Positions 28,099 through 37,618 are shown, counted from the first letter of the stretch. The stretch is DNA of 64,000 nt from Paracoccus indicus (GCF_003056335.1 NZ_PYWA01000011.1:57780-121779), one strand, 5' to 3'. The notes: a model not told the origin generated them from the letters alone. Translations and numbers: made by a program.

Positions 28099-29106
28099 AT
28101 GCTCAATTTCACCATACGCCGGCTGTTGCTGGCGATCCCGACATTGCTGTTCATCTCGCTGGTGATCTTCTTGCTGCTGGAAGCATCCCCCGGCGATCCG
28201 CTTGGCGATGTCCCCCTGACCGTCCCCCCCGAGGTCCGCGACCGCATGCGCGCCGCCCTTGGCCTGGGCGAGCCCTGGTTCGTCCGCTATGTCCTGTGGC
28301 TGAAGCAGTTCTTCTGGGTCGAGCCCCTGCACTGGTTCGACCAGGTCTTCGGCACCGGCTTCAGCGACGGCATGCAGCGCATCATCAGCTTCCAGTCGCG
28401 CAGCGCCGTCTTCGACGTCATCGCGCAGCGCGTGCCGCAGACGCTGACGGTGGTCGGCATGTCCTATGTGGTGGGCATCCTGATCGCGATCCCCATCGGG
28501 ATCCTGTCGGCCTACAAGCAATACAGCTGGTTCGACCAGATCGGCACCTTCGTGTCGATGATCGGGTTTTCGATGCCGACCTTCTTTACCGGCGTGGTGC
28601 TGATCATCATCTTCGGCGTGAACCTGCAGTGGTTCCCCTCGGTCTATGACACCACGCTGCAGGTGCGGGATTGGGACAGCTTCATGGCGCAGGTCCGCCA
28701 GATGGTGATGCCCGTGACGGTGCTGGCGCTGTACAATGCCGCTCAGATCAGCCGCTTCATGCGGTCGTCCATGCTGGACAACCTGGGCCAGGATTACGTC
28801 CGCACCGCCCGCGCCAAGGGGCTGTCCGAACGCGTGGTGGTGTTGAAGCACGTGCTGCGAAACAGCCTGATCCCCGTGGTCACCGTGATCGCGCTTGGCC
28901 TGCCCACCGTCTTCGGCGGCGCCATCATCACCGAGCAGGTCTTCAAGGTGAACGGGCTGGGCCAGTTGCTGATCACCGCCATCCACGGCAACGACATTCC
29001 GATGGTGCTGACCCTGACCTTCATCTTCGCGATCCTGATCGTCGTCTTCACCCTGATCGCAGACATCCTCTACGGGGTGCTGGACCCAAGGATCCGTTAT
29101 GACTGA
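28099..29106 (+). CDS. Peptide-type ABC importer, first permease (DppB type)
   Basis: Inner-membrane permease, 335 residues, about six transmembrane segments starting directly at the N-terminus (LLLAIPTLLFISLVIFLLLE). The conserved cytoplasmic loop DYVRTARAKGLSERVVVLKH is the EAA-type contact with the ATPases. Longer periplasmic loop after helix 1, as in DppB. Overlaps the next permease by eight bases. Confidence 0.94.
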   Translation: MLNFTIRRLLLAIPTLLFISLVIFLLLEASPGDPLGDVPLTVPPEVRDRMRAALGLGEPWFVRYVLWLKQFFWVEPLHWFDQVFGTGFSDGMQRIISFQSRSAVFDVIAQRVPQTLTVVGMSYVVGILIAIPIGILSAYKQYSWFDQIGTFVSMIGFSMPTFFTGVVLIIIFGVNLQWFPSVYDTTLQVRDWDSFMAQVRQMVMPVTVLALYNAAQISRFMRSSMLDNLGQDYVRTARAKGLSERVVVLKHVLRNSLIPVVTVIALGLPTVFGGAIITEQVFKVNGLGQLLITAIHGNDIPMVLTLTFIFAILIVVFTLIADILYGVLDPRIRYD

Positions 29107-30061
29107 GCCTGTCGACCGAACCACCCTGACCGCCGGCAACGCGGCCACCCCCGCCGCCGCCTCGCCGCCCGTGGCCCCTGCCCCGAACCGCAGCCAATGG
29201 GGCGATGTCTGGCGGCAGTTCCGCAGCCACCGGGGTGCGATGGTGGCGCTGGTGCTGTTTGTGGGCATCATCCTCTTCGTGTCGGTGGGGCCGCTGATCT
29301 GGCGGATCGATCCGACCTATGTGGACATCCGCGCGCGCAACCAGGGCTTCACGCTGGCCCATCCGCTTGGCACCGACCAGCTGGGCCGCGACATGCTGGC
29401 CCGCCTGATGGCGGGGGGGCAGGTCTCCATCGCGGTCGGGCTGACCGCCATGGCCATCGCCATCTTCATCGGCAGCCTGATCGGCGTCTCGGCGGGCTAT
29501 TTCCGCCGGTTGGACGGCCCGCTGATGCGCGTGACCGAGCTGTTCCTGGCCCTGCCCCTGCTGCCGCTGCTGCTGCTGATGGTGACCCTGTTCCGCGAGC
29601 CGCTGTCCCAGACCTTCGGCGCGGCCTTCGGGATCTTCCTGCTGATCGTCTCGGCCATCGGGGCGACCAGCTGGATGCAGGCCGCCCGCATCGTCCGGGG
29701 CGAGGTGTTGGGTTTGAAAGAGCGTGAATTCATCCTGGCCGCCCGTTCCATCGGCACGCCCAGCCACCGGATGATCCTGCGCCACATCCTGCCGAACGTG
29801 CTGTCGCCGATCATGGTGGCCGCGACCCTGGGCATCGCCACGGCGATCATCACGGAATCGGCGCTCAGCTTCCTGGGGCTGGGGTTCCCGCCCGATTTCC
29901 CGACATGGGGACGGCTGCTCTATGATGCGGTGGACCAGATGGTGCTTTATCCGTCGCGTGTGGTCTTTCCGGGTGTGCTGATCTCGCTGACGGTGCTTTG
30001 CGTCAACTACATCGGCGATGGATTGCGCGACGCCATGGACCCGCGCATTCGGGGCCGGTAA
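29099..30061 (+). CDS. Peptide-type ABC importer, second permease (DppC type)
   Basis: Second permease, 320 residues, with a Pro/Ala-rich cytoplasmic N-terminus, a first helix at about residues 45-65, HPLGTDQLGRDMLARLMAG typical of DppC proteins, and the coupling loop REFILAARSIGTPSHRMILRHI. Last gene of the plus-strand run and followed four bases later by a terminator. Confidence 0.94.
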   Translation: MTEPVDRTTLTAGNAATPAAASPPVAPAPNRSQWGDVWRQFRSHRGAMVALVLFVGIILFVSVGPLIWRIDPTYVDIRARNQGFTLAHPLGTDQLGRDMLARLMAGGQVSIAVGLTAMAIAIFIGSLIGVSAGYFRRLDGPLMRVTELFLALPLLPLLLLMVTLFREPLSQTFGAAFGIFLLIVSAIGATSWMQAARIVRGEVLGLKEREFILAARSIGTPSHRMILRHILPNVLSPIMVAATLGIATAIITESALSFLGLGFPPDFPTWGRLLYDAVDQMVLYPSRVVFPGVLISLTVLCVNYIGDGLRDAMDPRIRGR

Positions 30062-30064
30062 AGC

Positions 30065-30091
30065 AAAGGGGGGCCGCCTGGCCCCCCTTTT
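30065..30091. terminator. Bidirectional terminator between the permease and the aldehyde dehydrogenase
   Basis: Perfect 11-base stem (30065-30075 aaaggggggcc with 30080-30090), loop gcct. Runs of A on one side and T on the other allow it to serve both convergent transcripts. Confidence 0.88.
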
Positions 30092-30094
30092 ACG

Positions 30095-32431
30095 TCAATA
30101 GGCCGCGCTGCCGCTGCCCGAAGGCAGCGCGCCATAGGGCAGCCAGATCGTCTTTTGACGCACGGCATGGTTCAGGAAGTCCTGCCCCTGCGCGTCGTTT
30201 CCGGTCCAGTCGCGATGCGCCACCGACCAGACCGGCTTCAGGTTGCCGCTGGCCGCCTGATCGACCGAGGCCTGACCTTCCGGCGTCCCGCAATACCACA
30301 TGGCCGCGACCTCATCGTGCAGGGCCAGATGCGCAGCCAGCGCATCACGCGCGCCGGTCACGATGTTCACCACCCCAGCCGGCACATCCGAAGTGTCCAG
30401 CACCTGATACAGATCCGCCACCGCCAGCGGATCATTCTGCGCGGGGATCGCCACCACGCTGTTGCCCATCGCGATGGCGGGCAGGACCAGCGACAGGAAG
30501 CCCGCCAGCGGGTTCCGGTTCGGACAGGCGATGCCGATGATGCCCATCGGCTCGGGGATGGTATTCACCAGATGGCCCGGCTTGGCCTGCACGTTGCGCC
30601 CGTCGAACTTGTCGGCCCAGGCGGCATAGTGGAAGGCGCGGTCGATGGCGGCCTCGACCTCGCGCTTGTTGGTGCGGGCGGCAAATTCATCGGCGCGGGC
30701 GGCCAGATTCTCGGCCAGGAAATAGAGAACCTGCGCGCGGGCGTGACCACCCATCGCAGCCCATTTCCCGGCCTTGGAGGCAGCCTCGACCGCATTGCGG
30801 ATGTCCTTGCGGCTGCCAAGGGGGGCCAGCCCGCCCGGCACGGCATAGGAGGCCCCGCCATCGGGACGTTTCTGCGCGCCACCGATATACATCTTGGCGG
30901 TGCGGTCGATGCCCTGCGGCTTGGCGGCGGTGGCATCGGTCACGGCATCCAGGGGCTTCAGCTTGCCCTCGCCCCCGTTCTTGGGGCCGGGGGCGGCCAG
31001 ATAGTCCAGCATCCCCGCGTGCCCGCCTTCGCGCCCGTATCCGCTTTCGCGATAGCCGCCGAAAGGCGCTGCCGCGTCGAACATATTGGCGCAGTTGATC
31101 CAGATGACGCCAGCCTTGATGCGCGCGGCCATGTCGGTGGCGACCGTCGCGCTTTCCGACCAGACGCTGCCTGCCAGTCCATAGCGGGTGTTGTTGGCCA
31201 GCTCGATCGCCTCATCGGCGGTGCGGAAGGTCGAGAGCGTGGCGATGGGGCCGAAAATCTCCTGCTGCATGCCGGGATTGGCGGGGGCGATGTTCTTCAG
31301 ATAGCCCGGCGCAATGAAGCAGCTGTCCTGCGGCTGGCCACCGACCAGATCGGCCCCGGCATCGGTCGCGGCCTTGCAGATCGACAGGATGCGGTCCTTC
31401 TGGATCGGATCGACGATGGCGCCGATATCGGTGGATTTGTCCAAGGGCGCCCCGACGCGCAGGCGGTCCATGCGGGCGCGCAGCAGGGCCTCGAACCGTT
31501 CGGCCACGGATTCCGCGACCAGAATGCGCGAACCGGCGCAGCAAACCTGGCCCTGATTGAACCAGATGCTGTCCACGACACCTTCGACGGCGGCGTCCAG
31601 ATCGGCATCTTCCATCACGATGAAGGGCGATTTGCCGCCCAGTTCCAGCGTCAGCTTGCGCCCCGTGCCCGCCAAGGCCCGCGCGATGCCGCGCCCGACC
31701 TCGGTCGAGCCGGTGAAGGCGATCTTGTCGACCTCCGCCGCAACCAGCGCCGCGCCGGTTTCGCCGTCGCCGGTGACGATGTTGACGACGCCTGCGGGCA
31801 GGCCGACCTCCTGGCAGATCTCGGCGAAGGCCAGCGCGGTCAGCGGGGTGTATTCGGCGGGCTTCAGCACCACCGTGTTCCCGGCGGCCAGCGCGGGCGC
31901 GACCTTCCACGCCAGCATCAGCAGCGGGAAGTTCCACGGGATGATCTGACCGCAGACGCCCAAGGGGGCGTGGTCCGGGAACTGCGTGTCGCACAGCTCG
32001 GCCCAGCCTGCGTGGTGATAGAAATGCCGCGCGACCAGCGGGATGTCCCCGTCACGCGCCTCGCGGATGGGCTTGCCGTTGTCCAGCGTCTCCAGCACCG
32101 AGAGGAAGCGTTCGCGTTTCTGCACATGGCGCGCGATGGCATAGAGGAACCGCGCCCGTTCCGTCCCCGAAAGGTTCGCCCAAGACTTCTGCGCCTTGCG
32201 CGCCGCCTTGACGGCGGCGGCAATGTCCTCGGCGGCCCCTTGGGTCACACGGGCCAGCATATCACCGGTCGAGGGATCGCGGGTGTCAAAGACCTGCCCC
32301 GGGGTCGTGAAGCTGCCGTTGATGAAATGGCCGAAGGTCCCGCGCCGGGCCAGCCAGTCGCGGGCGGCCGAGGCATCCTCGGACGAGGGGCCGTATTCCA
32401 TGGATTGCATGATGTCGTTCACAAGGCTCAT
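30095..32431 (-). CDS. Tandem aldehyde dehydrogenase (active plus degenerate domain)
   Basis: NAD(P)-dependent oxidation of an aldehyde; acetaldehyde from the deoC reaction is the likely substrate from context. The 778-residue protein is about 1.6 times a normal ALDH. Residues 1-490 form a complete ALDH with IIPWNFPLLMLAWKVAPAL, FTGSTEVGRGIA, ELGGKSPFIV and the catalytic cysteine in NQGQVCCAGSRI. Residues about 520-778 repeat the fold's N-terminal part (KMYIGGAQKRPDGG, GIIGIACPNRNPLAGFLSL, PAGVVNIVTGARDAL) but lack the cysteine motif. Ten bases after the deoC stop, so very likely co-transcribed. Confidence 0.9.
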   Translation of the reverse strand: MSLVNDIMQSMEYGPSSEDASAARDWLARRGTFGHFINGSFTTPGQVFDTRDPSTGDMLARVTQGAAEDIAAAVKAARKAQKSWANLSGTERARFLYAIARHVQKRERFLSVLETLDNGKPIREARDGDIPLVARHFYHHAGWAELCDTQFPDHAPLGVCGQIIPWNFPLLMLAWKVAPALAAGNTVVLKPAEYTPLTALAFAEICQEVGLPAGVVNIVTGDGETGAALVAAEVDKIAFTGSTEVGRGIARALAGTGRKLTLELGGKSPFIVMEDADLDAAVEGVVDSIWFNQGQVCCAGSRILVAESVAERFEALLRARMDRLRVGAPLDKSTDIGAIVDPIQKDRILSICKAATDAGADLVGGQPQDSCFIAPGYLKNIAPANPGMQQEIFGPIATLSTFRTADEAIELANNTRYGLAGSVWSESATVATDMAARIKAGVIWINCANMFDAAAPFGGYRESGYGREGGHAGMLDYLAAPGPKNGGEGKLKPLDAVTDATAAKPQGIDRTAKMYIGGAQKRPDGGASYAVPGGLAPLGSRKDIRNAVEAASKAGKWAAMGGHARAQVLYFLAENLAARADEFAARTNKREVEAAIDRAFHYAAWADKFDGRNVQAKPGHLVNTIPEPMGIIGIACPNRNPLAGFLSLVLPAIAMGNSVVAIPAQNDPLAVADLYQVLDTSDVPAGVVNIVTGARDALAAHLALHDEVAAMWYCGTPEGQASVDQAASGNLKPVWSVAHRDWTGNDAQGQDFLNHAVRQKTIWLPYGALPSGSGSAAY

Positions 32432-32440
32432 CCCGTTTCC

Positions 32441-33385
32441 TTACGCAAGTGCCAGGCGATGGGCGGCGGCATAGCGGCCCGTCACGTGATGACTGATCTG
32501 TCGTTCGATATCGCCCAGAAGGCTGCTGGCGCCGATCCGGAACAGGTCGGGCGTCAGCCATTCGCGGCCCAGTTCCTCGGCCATCAGGACCTGCCAGCTG
32601 ATCGCGTCCTTGGCCGTGCGCAGGCCACCCGCGGGCTTGAAACCGACCTTGTGGCCGGTGCGCATGCCATAGTCGCGGATGGTGCGGCACATGACCAGGC
32701 TTACCGGAAGGGTGGCGTTAACGCCCTCTTTCCCCGTGGATGTCTTGATCCAGTCGGCCCCGGCTTGCATGGCGACATGGCTGGCGCGGGCGACGTTTTC
32801 CAGCGATTTCAGATCGCCGGTGGCCAGAATCGCCTTCATGCGTGCCGCGCCGCAGGCCTCGCGCATGGCGCGGAGTTCGTCGTAAAGCGCCACCCAGTTG
32901 CCCTGCAGCACATGGGCGCGGGTGATGACGATGTCGATCTCATCCGCGCCCTGGTCTAGGGCATAGCGGATCTCGGCCAGGCGCAGGTCCAGTGGCATCA
33001 GGCCAGCGGGGAAACCCGTGGCAACGCTGGCCACCGGAATGCCCGAATTGCCAAGCGCGCGCTTGGCCGGGCCGACCATCGTCGGATAGACGCAGACCGC
33101 ACCCGTCGTCAGACCGCTGACGCCCATGGCCTCCAGCAGTTCGGCCGCGATGGGCTGGCGGGCCTTGGCACAAAGACGCGCCACGCGGTCGGGCGTGTCG
33201 TCGCCCGCCAAGGTCGTCAGGTCGATGCAGCGCACTGCGTTCAGCAGCCATGCCGCCTGGTGATCCTGCTTCAGGCTACGCCGCGTGGGCAGCGTCGCCG
33301 CACGTCGTTCCACCGCGGGGGTGTTGATGCGCAGATCGGCGAACCAGTCGGTGCGCAGATCGGTTCCGGGGTTCTGGGTCATCAT
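32441..33385 (-). CDS. deoC: Deoxyribose-phosphate aldolase DeoC
   Basis: Splits 2-deoxyribose 5-phosphate into glyceraldehyde 3-phosphate and acetaldehyde in nucleoside catabolism. The 314-residue protein carries the Schiff-base lysine in DWIKTSTGKEG and the second active-site lysine in HKVGFKPAGGLRT; VYPTMVGPAKRAL and EIDIVITRAHVL are also family blocks. Two ATG codons are adjacent (33385 and 33382); the first overlaps the upstream stop as ATGA. Longer than the 220-260 residues of many members because of an N-terminal extension. Confidence 0.95.
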   Translation of the reverse strand: MMTQNPGTDLRTDWFADLRINTPAVERRAATLPTRRSLKQDHQAAWLLNAVRCIDLTTLAGDDTPDRVARLCAKARQPIAAELLEAMGVSGLTTGAVCVYPTMVGPAKRALGNSGIPVASVATGFPAGLMPLDLRLAEIRYALDQGADEIDIVITRAHVLQGNWVALYDELRAMREACGAARMKAILATGDLKSLENVARASHVAMQAGADWIKTSTGKEGVNATLPVSLVMCRTIRDYGMRTGHKVGFKPAGGLRTAKDAISWQVLMAEELGREWLTPDLFRIGASSLLGDIERQISHHVTGRYAAAHRLALA

Positions 33386-33963
33386 TTGCCCTTTCGGTTC
33401 AGCCGGTCACGCAGCGGCGTCAGCCCGCGTTCCTGGAATTGCGCCCACATCCGCCAGATCAGCGCCAGCAGCATCAGCAGCACGACGCAGATCACCATGG
33501 CGGGCCAGTTCATGGGCCGTTCGTCGGGCCCGGCGACGGTATTGATCGAGATGGCATTGGGATAGGTGGACATCCACGGGATGCGCCAGCCATAACCCGT
33601 CACGCTGACCCAGATCGGATCACCGGCCGGGGACTTCAGGTTCGTCGCCTCGGCATGCAGGTTGGAACTGTCGTATTTGAAATAGGGCGGCCAGACCCAG
33701 CCCGTATCCTCGTTGCGATAGACGAAGACGCTGCCGCCGGGCCGCACCGTGTCGATGAAGCGCACGTCGCGCTGGCCCGACGCGTTTTCCACCGTTCCCG
33801 TGCTGTCCGAGGCCCAGAAGATCGTGGCCGAGGGCGGGATCGACGTCAGCCGGTTGTAGGTGTTGCTGATCCGGACCGTGTTCTTCGAGGGCAGGGTGTA
33901 ATCCAGCAGGGCAAAGGCCAGGATGCCGAAAAGGACGCCGATGGCGACGCGGAGGTAATACAT
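33382..33963 (-). CDS. DUF1523 family membrane protein
   Basis: Uncharacterised 193-residue protein recognised as the DUF1523 type common in Rhodobacterales. One transmembrane helix at the N-terminus (residues 3-22) and one near the C-terminus (about 153-173) bracket a periplasmic domain rich in aromatic residues (DTGWVWPPYFKYDSSNLHAE, GYGWRIPWMSTYPNAIS). No catalytic motif seen. It overlaps deoC by four bases and follows the small membrane gene by 13, but nothing in the sequence ties it to deoxyribose use. Confidence 0.75.
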   Translation of the reverse strand: MYYLRVAIGVLFGILAFALLDYTLPSKNTVRISNTYNRLTSIPPSATIFWASDSTGTVENASGQRDVRFIDTVRPGGSVFVYRNEDTGWVWPPYFKYDSSNLHAEATNLKSPAGDPIWVSVTGYGWRIPWMSTYPNAISINTVAGPDERPMNWPAMVICVVLLMLLALIWRMWAQFQERGLTPLRDRLNRKGK

Positions 33964-33976
33964 GTGACGGCAGCTC

Positions 33977-34255
33977 CTAGTGCCAGTTGACCAGATAGAC
34001 GATGCCCAGAACGGCCAGCGTCGGCAGCACGAAGACCAGCAGGGTCAGCCGCGCCTTCAGGGTTTTCTCGAAGCCCGCCATCGCCTTGGCGATGAAGGCG
34101 CGACGGGCCGCATTGTCGCCCGCCCTGTCGGGATGGCGCGCGTCCCATCGTTCTTCCAGGCGTTCGACCCGTTCGGACCGCACATAGACCCGCAGCAGCA
34201 CATAGAAAAGCAGTTGCACCGCCAACATGAACAGCCACAGCCGGATCAATGCCAC
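33977..34255 (-). CDS. Small membrane protein of unknown function
   Basis: A 92-residue protein with two transmembrane helices (about residues 5-25 and 69-89) around a charged cytoplasmic-looking loop with RSERVERLEERWDARHPDR and AFIAKAMAGFEKTLKARL. I do not recognise the family. It is the first gene of the run leading to DUF1523, deoC and the aldehyde dehydrogenase, 13 bases from the next gene, and similar small proteins sit beside DUF1523 genes in this order of bacteria as far as I recall. Confidence 0.7.
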   Translation of the reverse strand: MALIRLWLFMLAVQLLFYVLLRVYVRSERVERLEERWDARHPDRAGDNAARRAFIAKAMAGFEKTLKARLTLLVFVLPTLAVLGIVYLVNWH

Positions 34256-34401
34256 CTTTGCCCTGCCCTTCCCCGCGTCATCGCGAACCTCAGCGTAACA
34301 TGGGGGCGCAAGCGGGGGCCAGATGTCGCGTCACGTCAGGCAACCCTTGCGCGGGGGGCTGCGTTGGCCTGACGGTTCCAACCAGAACAGGACTGTCCGA
34401 C

Positions 34402-35214
34402 ATGCCCCAGCCAGCCCCCGACAATGCCCCCTCGGTTCCGGTTCCCGCTGCCGACGATCTGACGCGGCAGCTGGACCGCCTTGCGGCCGACCATCTTCGC
34501 GGGCGCGGCCTGCTGATGCGCGGGGTCGAGGCCGTGGGCCGCCTGACCGAAGGTGCCGCGACCACGGTTCTGGGAATGTCGCCCATCGCGCTGGAAAAGG
34601 TTCTGGAGAGCGCCTTCCAGCAGCTCTACGACCTGTCGGGCCGGACCGATCAGATCGGCGTCGTGCGCCATGCGCCGCTGATCGCGAACCGTGCGGCGGC
34701 GGTCGTCTCGGGCGCGACGGGCGGCTGGTTCGGCTTTGCAGGGCTGGTGCCGGATCTGGTCGCCTCGACCACGGTGATCTTCAATTCGATCCAGAAGGTC
34801 GCCCGCCAGCAGGGCTTTGACACCAGCGATCCGCAGGTGCGGCTGGAATGCCTTGCCGTCTTCCAATACGGCGAACCGGGCGAGGATGGCGATTCCGCCG
34901 CACAATCCTTCCTTGCCAACCGCGTGCTGACGAACGGTCAGACGGTCTCGGCGCTGATTACCCGCTTTGCCGGAGAATTCGCGGCGCGGGTGACGGCCAA
35001 GCTGGGGGCGCAGACGGTGCCGGTCATCGGGGCCGCCACGGGGGCGGCGATCAACTATGCTTTCGTCGATTACTACGAAAAGGTCGCGATGATCCATTTC
35101 ACCTTGCTGCGCCTTGCCCGCGAAAACCCCGACCGCGACATCGACGCCGCCTATGCCGAGGCGCTGGAGCGCGCCGGACGCAAGCCCCGCCTTGGCCGCA
35201 GTCGCCGGGCCTAG
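34402..35214 (+). CDS. EcsC family protein
   Basis: A 270-residue protein of the EcsC family, named after a B. subtilis protein beside an ABC exporter; biochemical function unknown. Seen here: a charged N-terminal 60 residues, the conserved segment GATGGWFGFAGLVPDLVASTTVIFNSIQKVARQQGFD with a hydrophobic glycine-rich stretch, and a second hydrophobic stretch VPVIGAATGAAINYAFVDYYEKVA. The ATG at 34402 follows AGGA. Its stop shares the tetramer CTAG with the stop of the convergent uvrD. Confidence 0.82.
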   Translation: MPQPAPDNAPSVPVPAADDLTRQLDRLAADHLRGRGLLMRGVEAVGRLTEGAATTVLGMSPIALEKVLESAFQQLYDLSGRTDQIGVVRHAPLIANRAAAVVSGATGGWFGFAGLVPDLVASTTVIFNSIQKVARQQGFDTSDPQVRLECLAVFQYGEPGEDGDSAAQSFLANRVLTNGQTVSALITRFAGEFAARVTAKLGAQTVPVIGAATGAAINYAFVDYYEKVAMIHFTLLRLARENPDRDIDAAYAEALERAGRKPRLGRSRRA

Positions 35215-37577
35215 AACGGAACGTCATCCACCCCGCCCGCAGGTTGGACATAGGCGGCCTTGATGTTCTTGAAGCCCGCCTCGAACTGGATGGTCAGCGT
35301 ATCCTCGGCCACGCCCATCACCTGGCCCTCGCCGAACTTGGCGTGACTGACCTTGTCGCCCACCGCAAAACGGCTTGCGGGGGACGCATCGATGGTGACA
35401 GGGGTGCGATGGACCGGCGCGCGACGTTCGGCGGCCTTGGCCTGCATCCGCTTCCAGCCCGGCGAGTTGTAGACATCGGCCTTGGCCGCCCGGTCATGCA
35501 TCTGCGCACTGCCCGCCGAGGCCATCGCCGCGCCATAGCCGCCGCCGTAAAGACCCGGAGGGGTCAGCACCTCGACATGCTCCTCGGGCAGTTCATCCAC
35601 AAAGCGCGACGGCAGAGAGCTTTGCCACTGACCGTAAAGCCGCCTATTGCCTGCAAAGCTGATCGTGGCCAGTCGTTCGGCGCGGGTGATGCCGACATAG
35701 GCCAGACGGCGTTCTTCTTCCAAGCCCTTGGTGCCCTGTTCGTCCATGGCACGCTGGTTGGGGAACAGCCCATCCTCCCACCCCGGCAGGAAGACCACCG
35801 GGAACTCCAACCCCTTGGCGCCATGCAGTGTCATGATGCTGACCTGTTCGGTCTGCTGGCCGTCATCGCGGTCCATGACCAGCGCCACATGTTCCAGAAA
35901 GCCCTGAAGATTTTCGAACTCCTCCAGCGCCTTGACCAGTTCCTTGAGGTTTTCCAACCGACCGGGCGCGTCGGGCGACTTGTCGTTCTGCCACATGGCG
36001 GTATAGCCGGATTCGTCCAGGATGCGTTCGGCCAGTTCGATATGGTTGGAGCCGTTCAGCACCTCCATGTGTGACCGTCCGATCAGCGCCACGAAGTCGC
36101 GCAGATTGGCCAGCCCCTTGCCGCCGACATGCTTTTCCTCGACGACGATGCGCGCGCCCTCCAGCAGGTTCACGCCGTTTTGCCGCGCGGCCATCTGGAT
36201 GGTCTGCAACGCCTTGTCGCCCAAGCCCCGTTTGGGGGTGTTCACCACGCGTTCGAAGGCCAGATCGTCGTCCGGGCTGGTGACCAGCCGGAAATAGGCC
36301 ATGGCATCGCGAATTTCCTGCCGCTCATAGAAACGCGGGCCGCCGATGACGCGATAGGGCAGACCGATGGTCATGAAGCGGTCTTCGAACGCCCGCATCT
36401 GGTGGGATGCCCGCACGAGGATCGCGATATCGTCCAGAGACACCCGCCCAAGCGCCGCGCGATGGCCGCCCTGAAACGCCTCGATCTCCTCGCCAATCCA
36501 GCGGGCCTCGGCCTCGCTGTCCCAATGGCCGATCAGGCGCACCGGTTCGCCGGCTTCGGCATCGGTCCAAAGCGTCTTGCCCAGACGCCCGCTGTTCGCC
36601 GCGATCAGCCCCGAGGCCGCCCCAAGGATCTGCGGGGTCGAGCGATAGTTCTGTTCCAGCCGGATCACCTCGGCGCCGGGGAAATCCTTTTCGAAGCGCA
36701 GGATGTTGCCCACCTCGGCGCCGCGCCAGCCATAGATCGACTGGTCGTCATCGCCCACGCAGCAGATGTTGCGATGCGATTGCGCCAGCAGGCGCAGCCA
36801 CATGTACTGGGCGACGTTGGTATCCTGATATTCGTCCACCAGCACATAGCGGAACCGGTCTTGCCATTGCCGCAACACATCGGGATGGGCCTGGAACAGC
36901 GTCACGCAATGCATCAAAAGGTCGCCGAAATCGACGGCGTTCAGCGTCAGCAGGCGGTCCTGATATTGCGCGAAAAGCTTGCCGCCCTTGCCGTCGAAGG
37001 CCGCCTCTTCGCCCTTGGGCAGATTGGCGGGGGTCAGGCAGCGGTTCTTCCAGCCGTCAATCAGATGCGCCAGCTGCCTTGCGGGCCAGCGCTTTTCGTC
37101 GATGTTCTCGGCCCGGATCAGCTGCTTCAGCAGGCGAATCTGGTCGTCGGTGTCCAGAATGGTGAAGCTGGGCTTCAGATGCAGCCCGTCGCGTCCGATC
37201 AGCTCGGCATGGCGGCGCAGGATCTTGACGCTGATGCTGTGGAAGGTGCCCAGCCAGGGCATCCCCTCGACCGTCTCACCCAGCAGCTTGGCGATGCGTT
37301 CCTTCGTCTCGCGCGCGGCCTTGTTGGTGAAGGTCACGGCCAGCAGCTGACCGGGCCGCGCCTTGCCCTGCATCAGCAAATGCGCGATCCGTGTCGTCAG
37401 GGCGCGGGTCTTGCCGGTCCCTGCCCCGGCCAGCATCAGCACGGGCCCGTCCAGCGCCTCGACCGCGGCGCGCTGCGCGGCGTTCAGCCCTTCCAGATAG
37501 GGCATCGGACGCGCGGCCATCGCGCGTTGCGACAGCGGCACGGGGGTCTTTCCTTCGGAATCGTCGATCACATCCAT
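35211..37577 (-). CDS. uvrD: ATP-dependent DNA helicase UvrD/PcrA
   Basis: Superfamily 1 helicase for nucleotide excision repair, mismatch repair and removal of RecA filaments. The roughly 788-residue protein has the Q motif GLNAAQRAAVEAL, Walker A AGAGTGKTRALTTRI, motif II VLVDEYQDTNVAQY, motif III CCVGDDDQSIYGWRGA, motif IV RLEQNYRST, motif V VSIMTLHGAKGLEFPVVFLPG and VI LAYVGITRAE, and a C-terminal Tudor-like tail (FAVGDKVSHAKFGEGQVMGV). I place the start at 37577 rather than the in-frame ATG at 37607 because the LexA box ends only 12 bases from the latter. Confidence 0.95.
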   Translation of the reverse strand: MDVIDDSEGKTPVPLSQRAMAARPMPYLEGLNAAQRAAVEALDGPVLMLAGAGTGKTRALTTRIAHLLMQGKARPGQLLAVTFTNKAARETKERIAKLLGETVEGMPWLGTFHSISVKILRRHAELIGRDGLHLKPSFTILDTDDQIRLLKQLIRAENIDEKRWPARQLAHLIDGWKNRCLTPANLPKGEEAAFDGKGGKLFAQYQDRLLTLNAVDFGDLLMHCVTLFQAHPDVLRQWQDRFRYVLVDEYQDTNVAQYMWLRLLAQSHRNICCVGDDDQSIYGWRGAEVGNILRFEKDFPGAEVIRLEQNYRSTPQILGAASGLIAANSGRLGKTLWTDAEAGEPVRLIGHWDSEAEARWIGEEIEAFQGGHRAALGRVSLDDIAILVRASHQMRAFEDRFMTIGLPYRVIGGPRFYERQEIRDAMAYFRLVTSPDDDLAFERVVNTPKRGLGDKALQTIQMAARQNGVNLLEGARIVVEEKHVGGKGLANLRDFVALIGRSHMEVLNGSNHIELAERILDESGYTAMWQNDKSPDAPGRLENLKELVKALEEFENLQGFLEHVALVMDRDDGQQTEQVSIMTLHGAKGLEFPVVFLPGWEDGLFPNQRAMDEQGTKGLEEERRLAYVGITRAERLATISFAGNRRLYGQWQSSLPSRFVDELPEEHVEVLTPPGLYGGGYGAAMASAGSAQMHDRAAKADVYNSPGWKRMQAKAAERRAPVHRTPVTIDASPASRFAVGDKVSHAKFGEGQVMGVAEDTLTIQFEAGFKNIKAAYVQPAGGVDDVPF

Positions 37578-37618
37578 ACTTTCAGCATAGGCGCAGAGCC
37601 GTCGCATGAAAAGCCCGC

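Noticed and set aside
37578..37607. An upstream ATG for uvrD at 37607.
   Set aside because: The LexA box would be only 12 bases from the start, leaving no room for promoter and leader; the ATG at 37577 also matches the family's usual N-terminus better.
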